Origin: Vitellaria paradoxa
Lineage: Eukaryota; Streptophyta; Magnoliopsida; Ericales; Sapotaceae
DNA length: 64,000 bases
Assembly (NCBI GenBank): GCA_019916065.1
Contig: CM034244.1
Span: 29,318,471-29,382,470 of the forward strand
Direction: 5' to 3'
Shown: positions 23,999 through 34,614 of the stretch, one piece after another
Position numbering within the stretch: position 1 is the stretch's first letter
Layout of the letters: each line of letters begins with the position of its first letter
The notes under the pieces: generated by a model
What the model was told of the DNA's origin: nothing
The model's database searches: none
The model's input: only the letters and a program-made list of their open reading frames with translations
Position numbers and translations under genes: made by a program

Positions 23999-24682
23999 CA
24001 TTGTATGCAAAGGTGGTTACGAAACAAATAATTCACGACTAGCTCAAGTTGTTAGTTGAGACCTGGTTCGAATTTTCCTTGTAGCCTTATAGAGCCAAAT
24101 TCAAACTTTTTTTTATTCCTCGTTTAAAATTCAAGCTTAGTTAAGTGTTTAGTTCAAAAAATAATATATATATATATATATATAGTATTTTAGTTTTGGT
24201 TTAGTGAAAATGATGCACTTTTAGTTAAGTTAAATTACTAATTTTTAGTAATGATATTCTAAACTAAAACAATGTTATTTTGGCTAGTTAAATTATTTAC
24301 TAGCCTAGTTCAAGTTTAAATTATTTTTTATTGAGTTATGTTTGTGCCTATACCAAAATTTGAACTTGAACTCGAACTCTAATCCTATGCTATTTATTCA
24401 ATCAAAGCTTAAGGAAATTAAAACTCAACACATTGGTTCGATTGTTTTCCCAAGGCTACAATTGATTGGAAGTGCAAATGAAAAGAGTGTGAGACAAGCC
24501 CCAGAGTGGAAATAGAGTACGAGGGTGAGAATAATCACATTTGGTATGTATGGAGAATGAGGTTTTAGGGATCTTGAAGTTAAATTCAACTTTAGTAGTT
24601 AAGTTACATTTTCAATTTTAAATTTTTATGAAAGTTTATTCAATAAATAAAAATATTTTAATATTAATTATTGGATAAATTT
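23999..24682. other. intergenic, weak tRNA-like trace, no gene
   Basis: AT-rich sequence. Near 24040-24090 the words ACTAGCTCAAGTTGTTAG and TGGTTCGAATTTTCC resemble A and B boxes of a decayed tRNA-derived SINE. A short (AT)n run lies at about 24160-24183. No gene is seen. Confidence 0.4.
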
Positions 24683-24932
24683 TAGGGATGTCAAATATAC
24701 CCGTACCCGGTGGATACCCGCTTCACCCGCCCCATTCGGGGAGGGTATGGTGATGTTAACACTACTAGAAAAAGGCTGATTACCTACTGACAAAATCAGT
24801 TGGTAACAAGCTAAATTCAGTTGGTAATCATAGATTACCAACTGATTACCAACCGATTTTGGTCGGTGGCAAAAACCCTAGTTGGTAATGTTTATTAACC
24901 AAAATTTTTAAGGTCGGTTGGTAATTACCAAC

Positions 24933-25606
24933 TGAATTTTGGTTAGTAAATTAAATAAATCTGTTGGTAATTTCTTATTGGTATGAAATTAAGTTTCAAA
25001 ATTTTGGTTGGTAATTACCAACCGAAGTTGTTATTGACAACTGATTCTTCAGTTGGTAATTGCCAACTGATTTGTTAGTTAGTATTGTTTAACTTTTGGT
25101 TGGTAATTTGTTGTTGAATATTAAATTGATATTTCATAATATACCAACCGAAATTTGCTTTGTAGCAACCGATATTGTTAGTTGGTATTTTGCCCACCGA
25201 AATGTCAATTGGTAATATACCAACCGAAATGTACTTGATAATTACCAACTGCTAAAAAAATAAAAATTCTGAATTTTGGTTAGTAAATTAAATAAATCTG
25301 TTGGTAATTTCTTATTGGTATGAAATTAAGTTTCAAAATTTTGGTTGGTAATTACCAACCGAAGTTGTTATTGCCAACTGATTCTTCAGTTGGTAATTGC
25401 CAACTGATTTGTTAGTTAGTATTGTTTAACTTTTGGTTGGTAATTTGTTGTTGAATATTAAATTGATATTTCATAATATACCAACCGAAATTTGCTTTGT
25501 AGCAACCGATATTGTTAGTTGGTATTTTGCCCACCGAAATGTCAATTGGTAATATACCAACCGAAATGTACTTGATAATTACCAACTGCTAAAAAAATAA
25601 AAATTC
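24933..25606. repeat. 337-bp tandem duplication, nearly identical copies
   Basis: Copy 1 (24933-25269) and copy 2 (25270-25606) both begin TGAATTTTGGTTAGTAAATT. I see only one clear difference (ATTGACAACTG versus ATTGCCAACTG), so the duplication is much younger than the element. It doubles part of the left subterminal array. Confidence 0.92.
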
Positions 25607-25609
25607 AAA

Positions 25610-25770
25610 TGTGCCGCCACGTGGCATCATTTGCTGACATGTCATCATGCCACATGTTAACTTGTGTTATGCTATGTGTCGACTTATGATTCACATGGCA
25701 ACTTGTGTTCTGCCACGTGTCGACCTATGATTCCACCACGTGTCGGCCTATAATTGCGCACCACATGTTA
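25610..25770. repeat. CACGTGTC-containing imperfect tandem repeat
   Basis: Units of about 35-45 bp share GCCACGTGTCGACCTATGAT or variants (CACGTGGCATCAT, CACATGGCAACTTG, CACGTGTCGGCC). The core CACGTG is a G-box. In this position it is part of a transposon, and no gene is adjacent. Confidence 0.65.
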
Positions 25771-25794
25771 AATTTATATTTTTGAGATTTTGAT

Positions 25795-25866
25795 TGTTGC
25801 TGCTGAGATTCGAACTCGTGCCATTTTTTTGGAAGTTCATGTGGTTGGCCACTAGACCAAGCTATT
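25795..25866 (-). repeat. tRNA-like (SINE-type) segment
   Basis: On the minus strand an A-box-like GCTTGGTCTAGTGGCCAACC is followed about 35 bases later by a consensus B box CGAGTTCGAATCTC, a spacing like a tRNA gene. The middle is A-rich and would not form an anticodon arm. It is more likely a tRNA-derived SINE head than a working tRNA gene. Confidence 0.55.
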
Positions 25867-25916
25867 ATTTGTATATATATTTTACACTTTTTTGTATATA
25901 TAAACAAACCTTTATC

Positions 25917-26105
25917 ACTTTTGGCGACCAGTTGGTTGGCAAAGGTACCCCTTTAGCAACCAATTGGTCGCCAAAAATGATAAAAAGATTTATGATTTTT
26001 ATTTAATTACTTTACCTTTTTTGTTATAATTTTTTAACACTTTTGCTAACCAATTGGTTGCAAGAAGTGCCCCTTTATAGACTAATTAGTTAGCAAAAGT
26101 GATAA
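25917..26105. repeat. pair of tandem hairpins
   Basis: Hairpin 1 (about 25917-25981) has arms TCACTTTTGGCGACCAGTTG and, inverted, TCATTTTTGGCGACCAATTG, continuing to a short loop around GGTACCCC. Hairpin 2 (about 26039-26103) is a degraded copy with arms CACTTTTGCTAACCAATTGG and, inverted, TCACTTTTGCTAACTAATTA. The intervening AT-rich spacer is also repeated after hairpin 2. Confidence 0.7.
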
Positions 26106-28045
26106 AAAAATTATTATTTTTATTTAATTATTTTAACTTTTGTTTCAATAATTTGAAAACATAAACAATACATGAAACTATATAGATATTTAGTAAATAA
26201 TTTATGAATAACTATTATATTTAACTAAAAATAATTTTAAATGTTTTTTTATTTTCCTCCAATTCGTATGTGTAGCACATATTTAATACATATCTTTAAT
26301 TTAGTTATATCATGGCTAACTATATATATTGTTTTCTTCATTTTATATATATATTCTTAAAAATAATTTGGTGGCATTTAGTTTTAGTTTTAGAAAATTA
26401 TTTTTAAAAAAGAAAAATTTTTTAAGACTATTTTAAGAATTTATTTCTATTAAAAAAATATTTTAGGTGACTATATTTGGAAATAAGTTCTAAAAAGATA
26501 AAGAAATGAAATTACTTAAAATTAATGAATAATATTTGTTATTTTTATTTTTAAATTTAAAATAATGTTACTTTAATATAATTAATATTAAATTACACTA
26601 AACAATTATTCTAAATTTTATTAATTTTTCTAACTTTTATTATATTTTTACACTAATTTTTATTTTTATTTTTTTTAACCAAGCACCACACATTTAGGTG
26701 GTGTTTAGTTGGCAAAATCAACTAAAATTTACAAACAAATTTTTTTGACCTTTTTCTTTTGGCAAATAATTTTTTTTATAATTAAGATAACGTTTAGTCA
26801 AAAAAACTAGTCACTTACATTTTTTAACTTTTTTTCTTAAATTATTAAATTTATTTTTTTTGTTTTAAAAATTGTTTAAGCTTTAAAAGGGTAAAAATAT
26901 TAAATTAACGAAAAATTAAAATGTTAACATTTTAGTAACTAGTTAGTATTAATTAAAAAAATAACTTTTTTTCGTTCTTGTCTAAATTTTGTTACATATC
27001 ACTTACACACTGGATTTTCTTTCGATTTTTAAGCTTTACTACCTTAAGCTCTTAGGTTCGATAATTTTATATAAATTAATTTAATTATTAAATTAAATAA
27101 ATTAATTATGATATTTATTTCAGATAATTTAGCAATAATTAATTATTAAATTAAATTAATTAATTTAGTTTTATTATTTATTAAAAATAATATTAATTAA
27201 TTAATTTTTTGAATTTAATTATATTATTTATTAGAACAACTTATTTTAAAAAAATATTTGAATAAAATAATTTATTTTTATTTAATGTTACAAAAATAGA
27301 CAAAGTTTTAAAATTGACAAAATATTGGCAACAAAAAAGAAACCAGAGTGAAAACACATTTTTTCTGTTTATGTTTTTCTGTTTTTGTTTTCATTTTTTT
27401 TTTGTAAACAAAAAAAACGTAAACAGATTTATCAAACATGTTTTTGTTGCGAGTTTACAAAATTTTGAAAACATAAACAGAAAAATAGAAAACAGAAATG
27501 TTATCAAACGAGACCTTACTAACTTAGGCGTTTACACACGAATTCTTACCGCAAAAAATATATACATGGAAAAATATTAAAAAAATGGAAGTAAATTTTA
27601 GAATCCATAAACGATTTGATTACCTAAACTTGTCTGATTTTGAAAATCATATACCTTAAACCCTGTGTCTTAAACAATTATAATCCCAACATACATTTAT
27701 CACTAATTTATTAATATGAAAATTTAATATTACCAATATAAATTGTATAAAAATCTTTTCCTCCTAGTCAATTAAATTATATGCAATATGTATGAACCAT
27801 ACATATAATATATATATATATATAAACACTGAACCCAATATGTATGAGCCATACCATGTTATCAAAAAACGCATGAATTTACTTATCTAAAGGTTGTATC
27901 ACATGAACCAAATAAATCATGAAATAATTTCATGCCATATATAAATATATATAATTAATTACAAATATTTCTTAATATAAAATTAATTATAAAAATATTG
28001 AAATTAGAAATTTCTTTTTTTTTTTAATGTTCAATGCAAATTGTA
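26106..28045. other. AT-rich core of CACTA element 2, no coding evidence
   Basis: A/T-rich sequence with homopolymer runs. Near 27330-27530 are words typical of MITE ends (GTTTGATAACATTT when inverted), so another decayed insertion may be present. No transposase motif is found in any frame. Confidence 0.55.
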
Positions 28046-29258
28046 AAATTTTTGGTTGGTAATTAGTTGGTAAGTTGGTTGGTAAAAATATTTTCTCACC
28101 CTATTATCAACCAAATACCAATCGATGACATTATCAACCAAACCATTCCGTCGGTAAGTACGTTGGTAAAATATTTTCTCATTGGATTACCAACTGATTA
28201 CCAACCGATTATATTACTAGCCGATAAGATCAGTCGTTAATTTGGTTGGTAAATATATTCTCGCTAGGTTACTAACCGATTACCAACGGAATACATTATT
28301 CTGTTGGTATATATATTCCTAATAGATTACCAACCGATTACCAATAGATTCCCAACCGAAAAATTCAGTTGGTATTTTAGTTAGTACACTTTTTCTGCTT
28401 GATTACCAATGGATTACCACCAGATTACCAACCGACTACATTACCAACCGCTAAAGGCCGTGGTTAATGCAGTTCGTAAATATATTTACACTTCATTGCC
28501 AATGGATTACCAACCGATAACCAACCAAATAAATTAATAAAGGATACCGTCGATTGATAATTAGGTTGCTAAACATATTCTCGATACATTGCTATCGAAT
28601 TACGAACGGAATACCAACTAAATACTAACTAAATAAATTACCAACTAACCTACAAGTTGGCAATGCGGTTGGTATTAATTTGCCCATCAGGTGATTACAT
28701 GACCAGCCGAACATTGCGGTTGGTAATAATTTAACCATCAAATTACCAACCGAAGAACCAACCGAAATATCTAACAACTACACTATTCAATGGGTAATCC
28801 ATTGGTAATTTGGTGGGAAAAATCTTCCCGCCAGATTACCAACTGATTACCAATTGAAATATGTACCAACCAGTTGTAAGCAGTTGATAATCAGTTGGTA
28901 AAAAGTTTCCCACCAATATAACAACTAATTACCAACCGAAAATTTAGCAACCGAATTGGATCAGTCAGTAAGGAGTTGATAATTATCTAAATTTTAGCAA
29001 TTTTTACATTGGTTGGTAATGTGTTGGTAGTCGGTTGGTATTTACCAACCGATTATATTCGGTTGATAATGATTAGTTGGTAGTCAGCTTTTTCCTAGTA
29101 GTGTAATAGCGGGGACGGGGACGAGTATGGAGATTTGAAATGTTACCCGCACGGGTACGGGGACGGGTACGATAGTCTCCACCCCGCCCCGTACCCTGCC
29201 TCATACTCGTTTAAATATTTATTTGTTAATTTTGTTGCACGTGATGACTCCTTTAGAA

Positions 29259-29310
29259 GTCCCACATCAGTTTCTCACAAAGAAGTGAAGGTCTTGTGAG
29301 ATTATAAATA
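29259..29310 (+). promoter_or_regulatory. snRNA-promoter-like motif pair (USE and TATA)
   Basis: GTCCCACATCAG (29259-29270) differs at one base from the plant snRNA upstream sequence element RTCCCACATCG. TATAAATA begins at 29303, about 33 bases further on, the spacing known for RNA polymerase II-type plant snRNA genes. The downstream sequence is not a recognisable U-snRNA. It may be coincidence or a captured snRNA promoter fragment within the hAT-like element. Confidence 0.35.
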
Positions 29311-29670
29311 AAGACCACTTCATCTTTGGTTAATTGCATCAGTTAAAGTCAAATATTATATATATTTTTTTAATTTTTATTTAATATATATATGTAATAT
29401 ATTTTTTATTTAATATATATAATATTTATAATCATTTTAAATATTTATTTTATACATATAATACATAATTTGTAATAGGTAATATATTTAGTGGATAAAC
29501 GAGGACGGGAATGGGGAATTCATTATTTTGTGGGGATGGGTATAGAGAAAATTTTTTTCCCTGAAACGGGGATGGGGACGGGAATGGGTAAGGGTATTGC
29601 TAAACGGGGAGGGGGACAGAAAAAGTCGTACCTGCCCCATACCCGCCCCGTTGACATCCCTAATAAAGTT

Positions 29671-30658
29671 TCATAAAAATTTAAAAGTTGAAAATATAAC
29701 TTTAATCTAAAGTTGTATTTTAATTTAAAAAACACCCTAATCTCCTCCGAAGAAGAAAAACTTTTCCAAGTAGTCCTCTTCTCTCTAATTTTTTTTATTT
29801 TTAAATTTTATTAAAATCTTATATATTTGTAAATATTTATGATTAAAATCAGGATCGAAACTTGAGTAAGACCCAAGAGGCCCCCAAAAAATGGGTTTTC
29901 AATTAGTTTCTATATTTAAGATGGGATAGGAGTGTTTTTAACTCAAATATGACTATCAAATATAATTTAAGGGTCCAAAAAATAATTAATTTATTATACC
30001 CAATAACTTTTTTATAAGCCCATTTTTTAGCTTCTTGGATGGAACTCCTAATAAAACCTTATTTCTCATCCCATTAGATTTACTTACTTACACCTTTTTT
30101 TTAAGGCTCACGGCTGTCTTGATAAAAATTAAAAAAAAAAAACCAATTTGTTATGTTATTAATTTTGACAAAAATTTTTCAGTGAGAGTCAATATTTTTA
30201 GGATTAGTTTTGGGTCTCGAAAATCTTAAAGTCAGACTTGATTAAAATTAGTATAATAATTAACCTTCTCGATTTGCGACAGCTTGTACGTATCTGAACA
30301 CAATTTTTTTAGTCAAATTTTTACTCCGCTACTCTTTTGGTTAATTACTTCTATTGATTTATCAAAGGATGGGATTGATGAATGGGAAAAGCCATTTTTC
30401 TAGACTTTTTAATTCAAATAAATTAAAAAAATATATATGGCGAGAATAATGTAACCATGAAACTACGGTAAGAAAAGTGTATTATAATACATTAATTTTT
30501 TAAATAATATATAGGCTCGTATTTAATTATATTATTTCAATATAAAATTTTAATAAATTAATATTCTTGTTGTATATATAGCATTAAAATTGCGTCCATG
30601 CGTTAAATGATAGTTTGAAAGGCTACATATACCTTTAAAAAAAAAAAAACGCTATACA
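29671..30658. other. AT-rich intergenic DNA, no gene seen
   Basis: No coding, RNA or transposon-end signals could be supported. A short open frame at 30035-30229 is A/T-rich and has no motif. Confidence 0.6.
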
Positions 30659-31110
30659 TGGGAATGCATCGGTCGGCTAGGGGTCGGTTCGGATTTATAC
30701 GTAACTTAGAATTGAATTATTTTTTTATTATTCTTGAAAATTAAATACAAAATCAAACCGACTTCAACTAAAAATTAAAAAAAAAAATGTTGGATTGGCC
30801 TAAAATCTAATTTACGAGTTAAACCGGTTTGCTTATTTTCAATTTTTGAATATTAAGATAAATAATTTATTATATACTAATATTACAATATATATATATA
30901 TATTGTTTTTCTGGCTTGGTCAAGGTTTGGTTATTTTCAGTTTGATCTTCAATTCAATTCAATTTCTTTGTCTATTAATTCGAGAATTAAATTAAAAATA
31001 TCAAATTGCTAATTTTTAATCAAAATTGAACTTCTTTTGATATAAACCTGAACCAAAATGATCGAATTGGTTCGACATTCGAGTTACTTGATTTTTTTTA
31101 CATCCCTAAT
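30659..31110. mobile_element. short non-autonomous hAT-like element
   Basis: It is flanked by a perfect 8-bp duplication GCTATACA (30651-30658 and 31111-31118). The left end (TGGGAATG) and the inverted right end (ATTAGGGATG) are imperfectly related, and GGTCGGTTCGG/CCGAATT-type words occur near each end. It is about 450 bp and non-coding. Confidence 0.7.
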
Positions 31111-31204
31111 GCTATACAACACTAATACCATGTTATATCATTATAATGTGGTTGTACGAACATATTGCGTTAAAAAAACATAACTTAATATAATATTGCT
31201 ATAT

Positions 31205-31574
31205 GGGTTGCTTGGAGGCTTAAAAGTTAGTAAAAAATATAATTTGAGTAATTTTTTGACGTTTGAAGTGTAAACGGCAAATTACAAAAAATAGAGATAA
31301 ATAATTCTATTTGAACAGATTTTGACATAAATTTTTTGACTTTTCTGTAAAACTTTTTGAAAGTTGTAGAAAATTTATTAAGAATCGTGCAAAAGTTATT
31401 GAAATTTGTAAAAATTTTATTAGAATTTATTGAAATTTATTGGTATTTGTAAATATATATAAATTTATGTAGATTTATATAAATTCACATCGTTCGAGGT
31501 GAAAAAAATTTGCTATAGAATTATAGAATTTTTCAGAGTTTTTAATTCTTTTTTTTTGTGCTCCAAACAAGTCC
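31205..31574. mobile_element. MITE-like element, about 370 bp
   Basis: The left end GGGTTGCTTGGAG resembles the inverted right end GGACTTGTTTGGAG. The interior contains tandem AATTTATTGAAATTT-like words and no coding sequence. The target duplication is unclear. Confidence 0.45.
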
Positions 31575-32064
31575 ATAATAGTGTTTATGTCACATTATTT
31601 TAATAATATTTTAAAAAAATCAGAATAAATAGTTTTTTTCCTCTTATTTTATAACCCCAATTTAAGGGTCATTTAAGACGAGAAGTGGCTAGAGCACTCG
31701 CATAAGCTATTCTGAGCTCGTACTTTATGACAAAGTAAAAAGCGGTATTGTGTGTTTTGCAATATAAACTCTAAATTCATGCTCTACTCTATATAATTTA
31801 AAATTTTGAACAGTAATATCTTAAATTTAGAGTGTCACTATTAATACTCCATTCATTATTTTAAATTTTTCTGGATAAATATTTATTATTTTAAATATTA
31901 AAAATTTAATTTTTTTACTTTTACTTTTGAAAAAAAGAAAAGAATATAAAAAATTAAAGCAATAATTGTTTAATATTTTAAAATTTTTATTTAAAGTTAA
32001 CATAAAGTATCATTAAATAAAAAATAATAAAATACATTTTCTTTTCTCTATTTTAGAAAATTTA
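31575..32064. other. AT-rich intergenic DNA, no gene seen
   Basis: No feature supported. Confidence 0.6.
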
Positions 32065-32195
32065 GGGGGTGTTTAATTTAACAAAATACACAAAAAACTC
32101 AATTTTTATCAATTTTTTCTTTCTCCAATCAACATTTGGTATGTGTCACTTTTACATTAAAATTTTCTTTCTTTTTTAGTCATCCAAACACCACC
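32065..32195. mobile_element. Tourist-like MITE, 131 bp
   Basis: Terminal repeats are GGGGGTGTTT and, inverted, GGTGGTGTTT. The flanking 3-bp duplication TTA occurs at 32062-32064 and 32196-32198. TTA duplications and GG(N)TGTTT ends are typical of PIF/Harbinger-derived Tourist MITEs. Confidence 0.65.
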
Positions 32196-32245
32196 TTAAT
32201 AAAAGAAACTAGTGTGCTTATGGATTTCGGGGGCTCGATGTCAGC

Positions 32246-32648
32246 TAGGGATGAAAACGAGTCAAATTGAATCGAGTTTTAACTTGTTCGGCCTCTACTC
32301 AAACTTGACTTGAATTTTTATATAAACTCGAGCTCAACTCGATAAAAAAGACTTTAAACTTGAGTTCGACTCGCAAATACCTTGATTAAAGCAAAATGGT
32401 ATCGTTTTAGTTTTAAAATATAATAAAAATATTATAAAAAATATAATAAAAATATTTTTAAATATATATATTATTTTATCGAAACAGTTCACAAGTTTTC
32501 AAACTGAATTTTTTTAAATTCAAATTTGAACTCGAATTCGAATATGAACCAGTCACACATTAAGTTTTATTTGAGTTTATTTTACTCACAAATGAGTTCG
32601 AGTCAAGGTCAAATAGTTCGCGAATAATTCGGTATATTTTCACTTCTA
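32246..32648. mobile_element. hAT-like MITE, about 400 bp
   Basis: The left end TAGGGATGAAAACGAG resembles the inverted right end TAGAAGTGAAAATATA. Flanking 8-mers ATGTCAGC and GTATTAAC differ only by transitions, so a decayed target duplication is possible. The interior has ACTCGAGCTCAACTCGA-like words. It lies about 230 bp upstream of the bZIP gene's ABRE-like motif. Confidence 0.5.
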
Positions 32649-32875
32649 GTATTAACGTCCAAACAATACTGTTCAGATTGTTAGATTAAAATTTAACGAT
32701 TAAAATATATTTATACTTTTTTAATTTAAAAAATATAAATATTGACATCATCTTAGACGACAGGCTCCCCTCTTTTTCGTGCTCATTGCCCTTCCATGCA
32801 TAGAAAAGTACAAAAGTAGTAAGAGATTGAAAGGGCACTGACTCCTTTGCAGAAAAATTTTGGCATGTGTAACAA

Positions 32876-32882
32876 ACGTGTC
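32876..32882 (+). promoter_or_regulatory. ABRE-type motif upstream of the bZIP gene
   Basis: ACGTGTC matches the ABA-response element consensus ACGTGKC. It lies about 110 bp upstream of the TATA-like tract. Group A bZIP proteins bind this motif, so auto- or cross-regulation by ABA-pathway bZIPs is a reasonable inference. Confidence 0.5.
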
Positions 32883-32987
32883 ACAAAGCTAAGCAAGAAG
32901 TGGGGTACCAAAAAAACCACCCATGTAAAATTGGGAAGACTAAGAGGGTCAGTTACTTGCAGCTTCAGTAATACGCACACACGCGCA

Positions 32988-33004
32988 CATATATATATAT
33001 ATAC
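32988..33004 (+). promoter_or_regulatory. TATA-like tract of the bZIP gene
   Basis: A CACATATATATATATATACAC tract sits between CA-repeat stretches, about 210 bp upstream of the inferred splice donor of the 5' UTR intron. It is the only convincing TATA-like element between the upstream MITEs and the gene. The transcription start is not visible. Confidence 0.4.
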
Positions 33005-33214
33005 ACACACACACATTATATCTATATTGCCCACCATCTCAGCTGCGCCCCACACGCACGCTCAGATGTTCTCCTCCTTTCTTCTCTTCACATACCACAG
33101 AGAGAGACTTCTATACCCTCTAGCAAAGGAAAACCCCACAATTGAAGAAGCTTTGCGTTGGGACTGGTTTTGCTTCTTAATTCTCGAGTGGGTTTGATGA
33201 GTTTCAGCCTTCAG

Positions 33215-34527
33215 GTAAAGTGAGCACTCACGCACAATTTTAGCAGCTTTATAATTTTTCTTTTTTTATAACTATTTTTTTATTTTTCTCTTTATTTCTA
33301 ATGAAGCAGTTGAATGATTTGATAAGATTCAAGTCCGTTGTTTGAATTTCACTTTAAATGAAATTCTAATGTTTTATCTCTATAAAAGTGTAAATATATA
33401 TATATATGTATATATAATTTATTTTAGCTTTTACGTTCCGTATATATGAGATTTGGAGTTGTGCATCTGTAACTTGAAATTGTGCAAGGTAGCTAGGTAT
33501 TTGGCCAACTCCATTAATTCGCCGATATTAAGACGAAAGAGAAAGGAAAAAAAGTAAATGATGACACGGCGAATTCATTTATTAGAATAAAAAAAATTCG
33601 GTAAAAGTGTATGGGCAAAGGAGAAGGATAGCTGTGAAGTCAAAATTTTAATAAACTAATTTTTTGTGAAATTTTTATTTTTTTATTAATAACTTTTAAC
33701 CATCAATAACCACTCTTCATTTAAAAGTGGTAAAAGTCTTCATTTAAAAGTGGTAAAAGTGATGTATAAGTAATTTTTTAATTTAAGTTATTTAATAATT
33801 TTAATTTTTTATTTTTTTAAAGTGTCTTTTAACCACCGGTTACATTTATAATATTTTTTTATTTTATTTAGATGACCCTTAATTACTTACTATTTATTTA
33901 TATATTTTTAATTAATAATTAATAATTATTTATTGTTTGAAATAATTTTTTAAATAAAATAAAAATGAACTACCCCTTCTAGTATACTAAGGTAAAAGCA
34001 TAGTACACCTGTGATAGTAATTTTTTATTGACTTTTTCTTTTCTTTTCTCTATTTTTTTTCCTAATTTTCATTTTTTAAGGTAGAAAGAAGAGTTGAGGG
34101 GGCTAAGTTAAAAGAGAAAAACAAAGAATATTTATAGAAACAAAAATTGTGACAAGGCTGCATACTATGATAAGGGAGATACCAAAATTGATTCATCTTT
34201 TATTTATATTATAATAATGATGAAATACTAGGTAGCTGTTGGTGAAGCCTGAATTTGAGAGAAATATTTTTCAATCAAATTTTTTGATATGACTTTACTG
34301 AAATAATTTTCAGTTCACAATAAAACCTTTATCGAAATGAACTTTACGTAATTTAATTTATTTGCCGTCATTTTTTGATATGAACTTTATGTAATAAATT
34401 ATTTCGCTAAAAATGTGTTTTATTTTTTTTTATTTTATTTTATATTTTCATTTTTGATTGGGTAAAACTAACGTGTAAGTTTGTAAATAATTTAGTTATT
34501 TCTCTTCTTTCTTACTTCTTCTTACAG
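33215..34527 (+). other. intron in the 5' UTR of the bZIP gene
   Basis: The donor CTTCAG/GTAAAGTG at 33215 and the acceptor CTTCTTACAG at 34527 bracket an AT-rich 1.3-kb segment just upstream of the start codon. Group A bZIP genes commonly have a long 5' UTR intron, which fits. A 23-bp tandem duplication (CTTCATTTAAAAGTGGTAAA) is present at about 33715-33760. Confidence 0.6.
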
Positions 34528-34614
34528 GGAAATATTGAGCTTTGGGTCCAACATAAACTTGATCAATCTCTCTCAAAAATTTGCATCATAGAATAATAAT
34601 TGGTGTCTTAAACA

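Larger units (their letters stand above)
24760..29103. mobile_element. CACTA element 2, non-autonomous, 4.3 kb
   Basis: The left end is CACTACTAGAAAAAGGCTGA and the right end, inverted, is CACTACTAGGAAAAAGCTGA. The 3-bp duplication is TAA (24757-24759 and 29104-29106). Subterminal regions of roughly 850 bp and 1 kb are filled with TTGGTAAT/ATTACCAACCGA words in both orientations, a different set from elements 1 and 3, so it is a separate family. No transposase-like reading frame remains. The interior holds a 337-bp tandem duplication, a CACGTGTC-rich repeat, a tRNA-like segment and two hairpins. Confidence 0.9.
24683..29662. mobile_element. non-autonomous hAT-like element, split by CACTA element 2
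   Basis: The ends are TAGGGATGTCAA and, inverted, TAGGGATGTCAA, a perfect 12-bp terminal inverted repeat. The flanking 8-bp sequences ATAAATTT (24675-24682) and ATAAAGTT (29663-29670) match at 7 of 8 positions, fitting a hAT target duplication. Without the CACTA insertion the element is about 633 bp. Both ends carry repeated GGGGACGGG/CCCGTACCC words. It has no transposase. It also contains a snRNA-promoter-like pair of motifs at 29259-29310. Confidence 0.85.

Noticed and set aside
24760..29103. CRISPR-like array from the repeated TTGGTAAT/ATTACCAACC words
   Set aside because: Repeats are short, in both orientations and irregularly spaced within a eukaryotic CACTA element, as typical subterminal repeats.
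29300..29345. U4-type snRNA gene after the USE/TATA motifs
   Set aside because: Only a short ATCTTTG-like word resembles the U4 5' end, and its distance from the TATA box is too short. No Sm site or stem-loop follows.
32783..33197. Overlapping open frames on both strands just upstream of the bZIP gene
   Set aside because: They span the promoter, CA/TA repeats and the 5' UTR of the bZIP gene and show low-complexity peptides.
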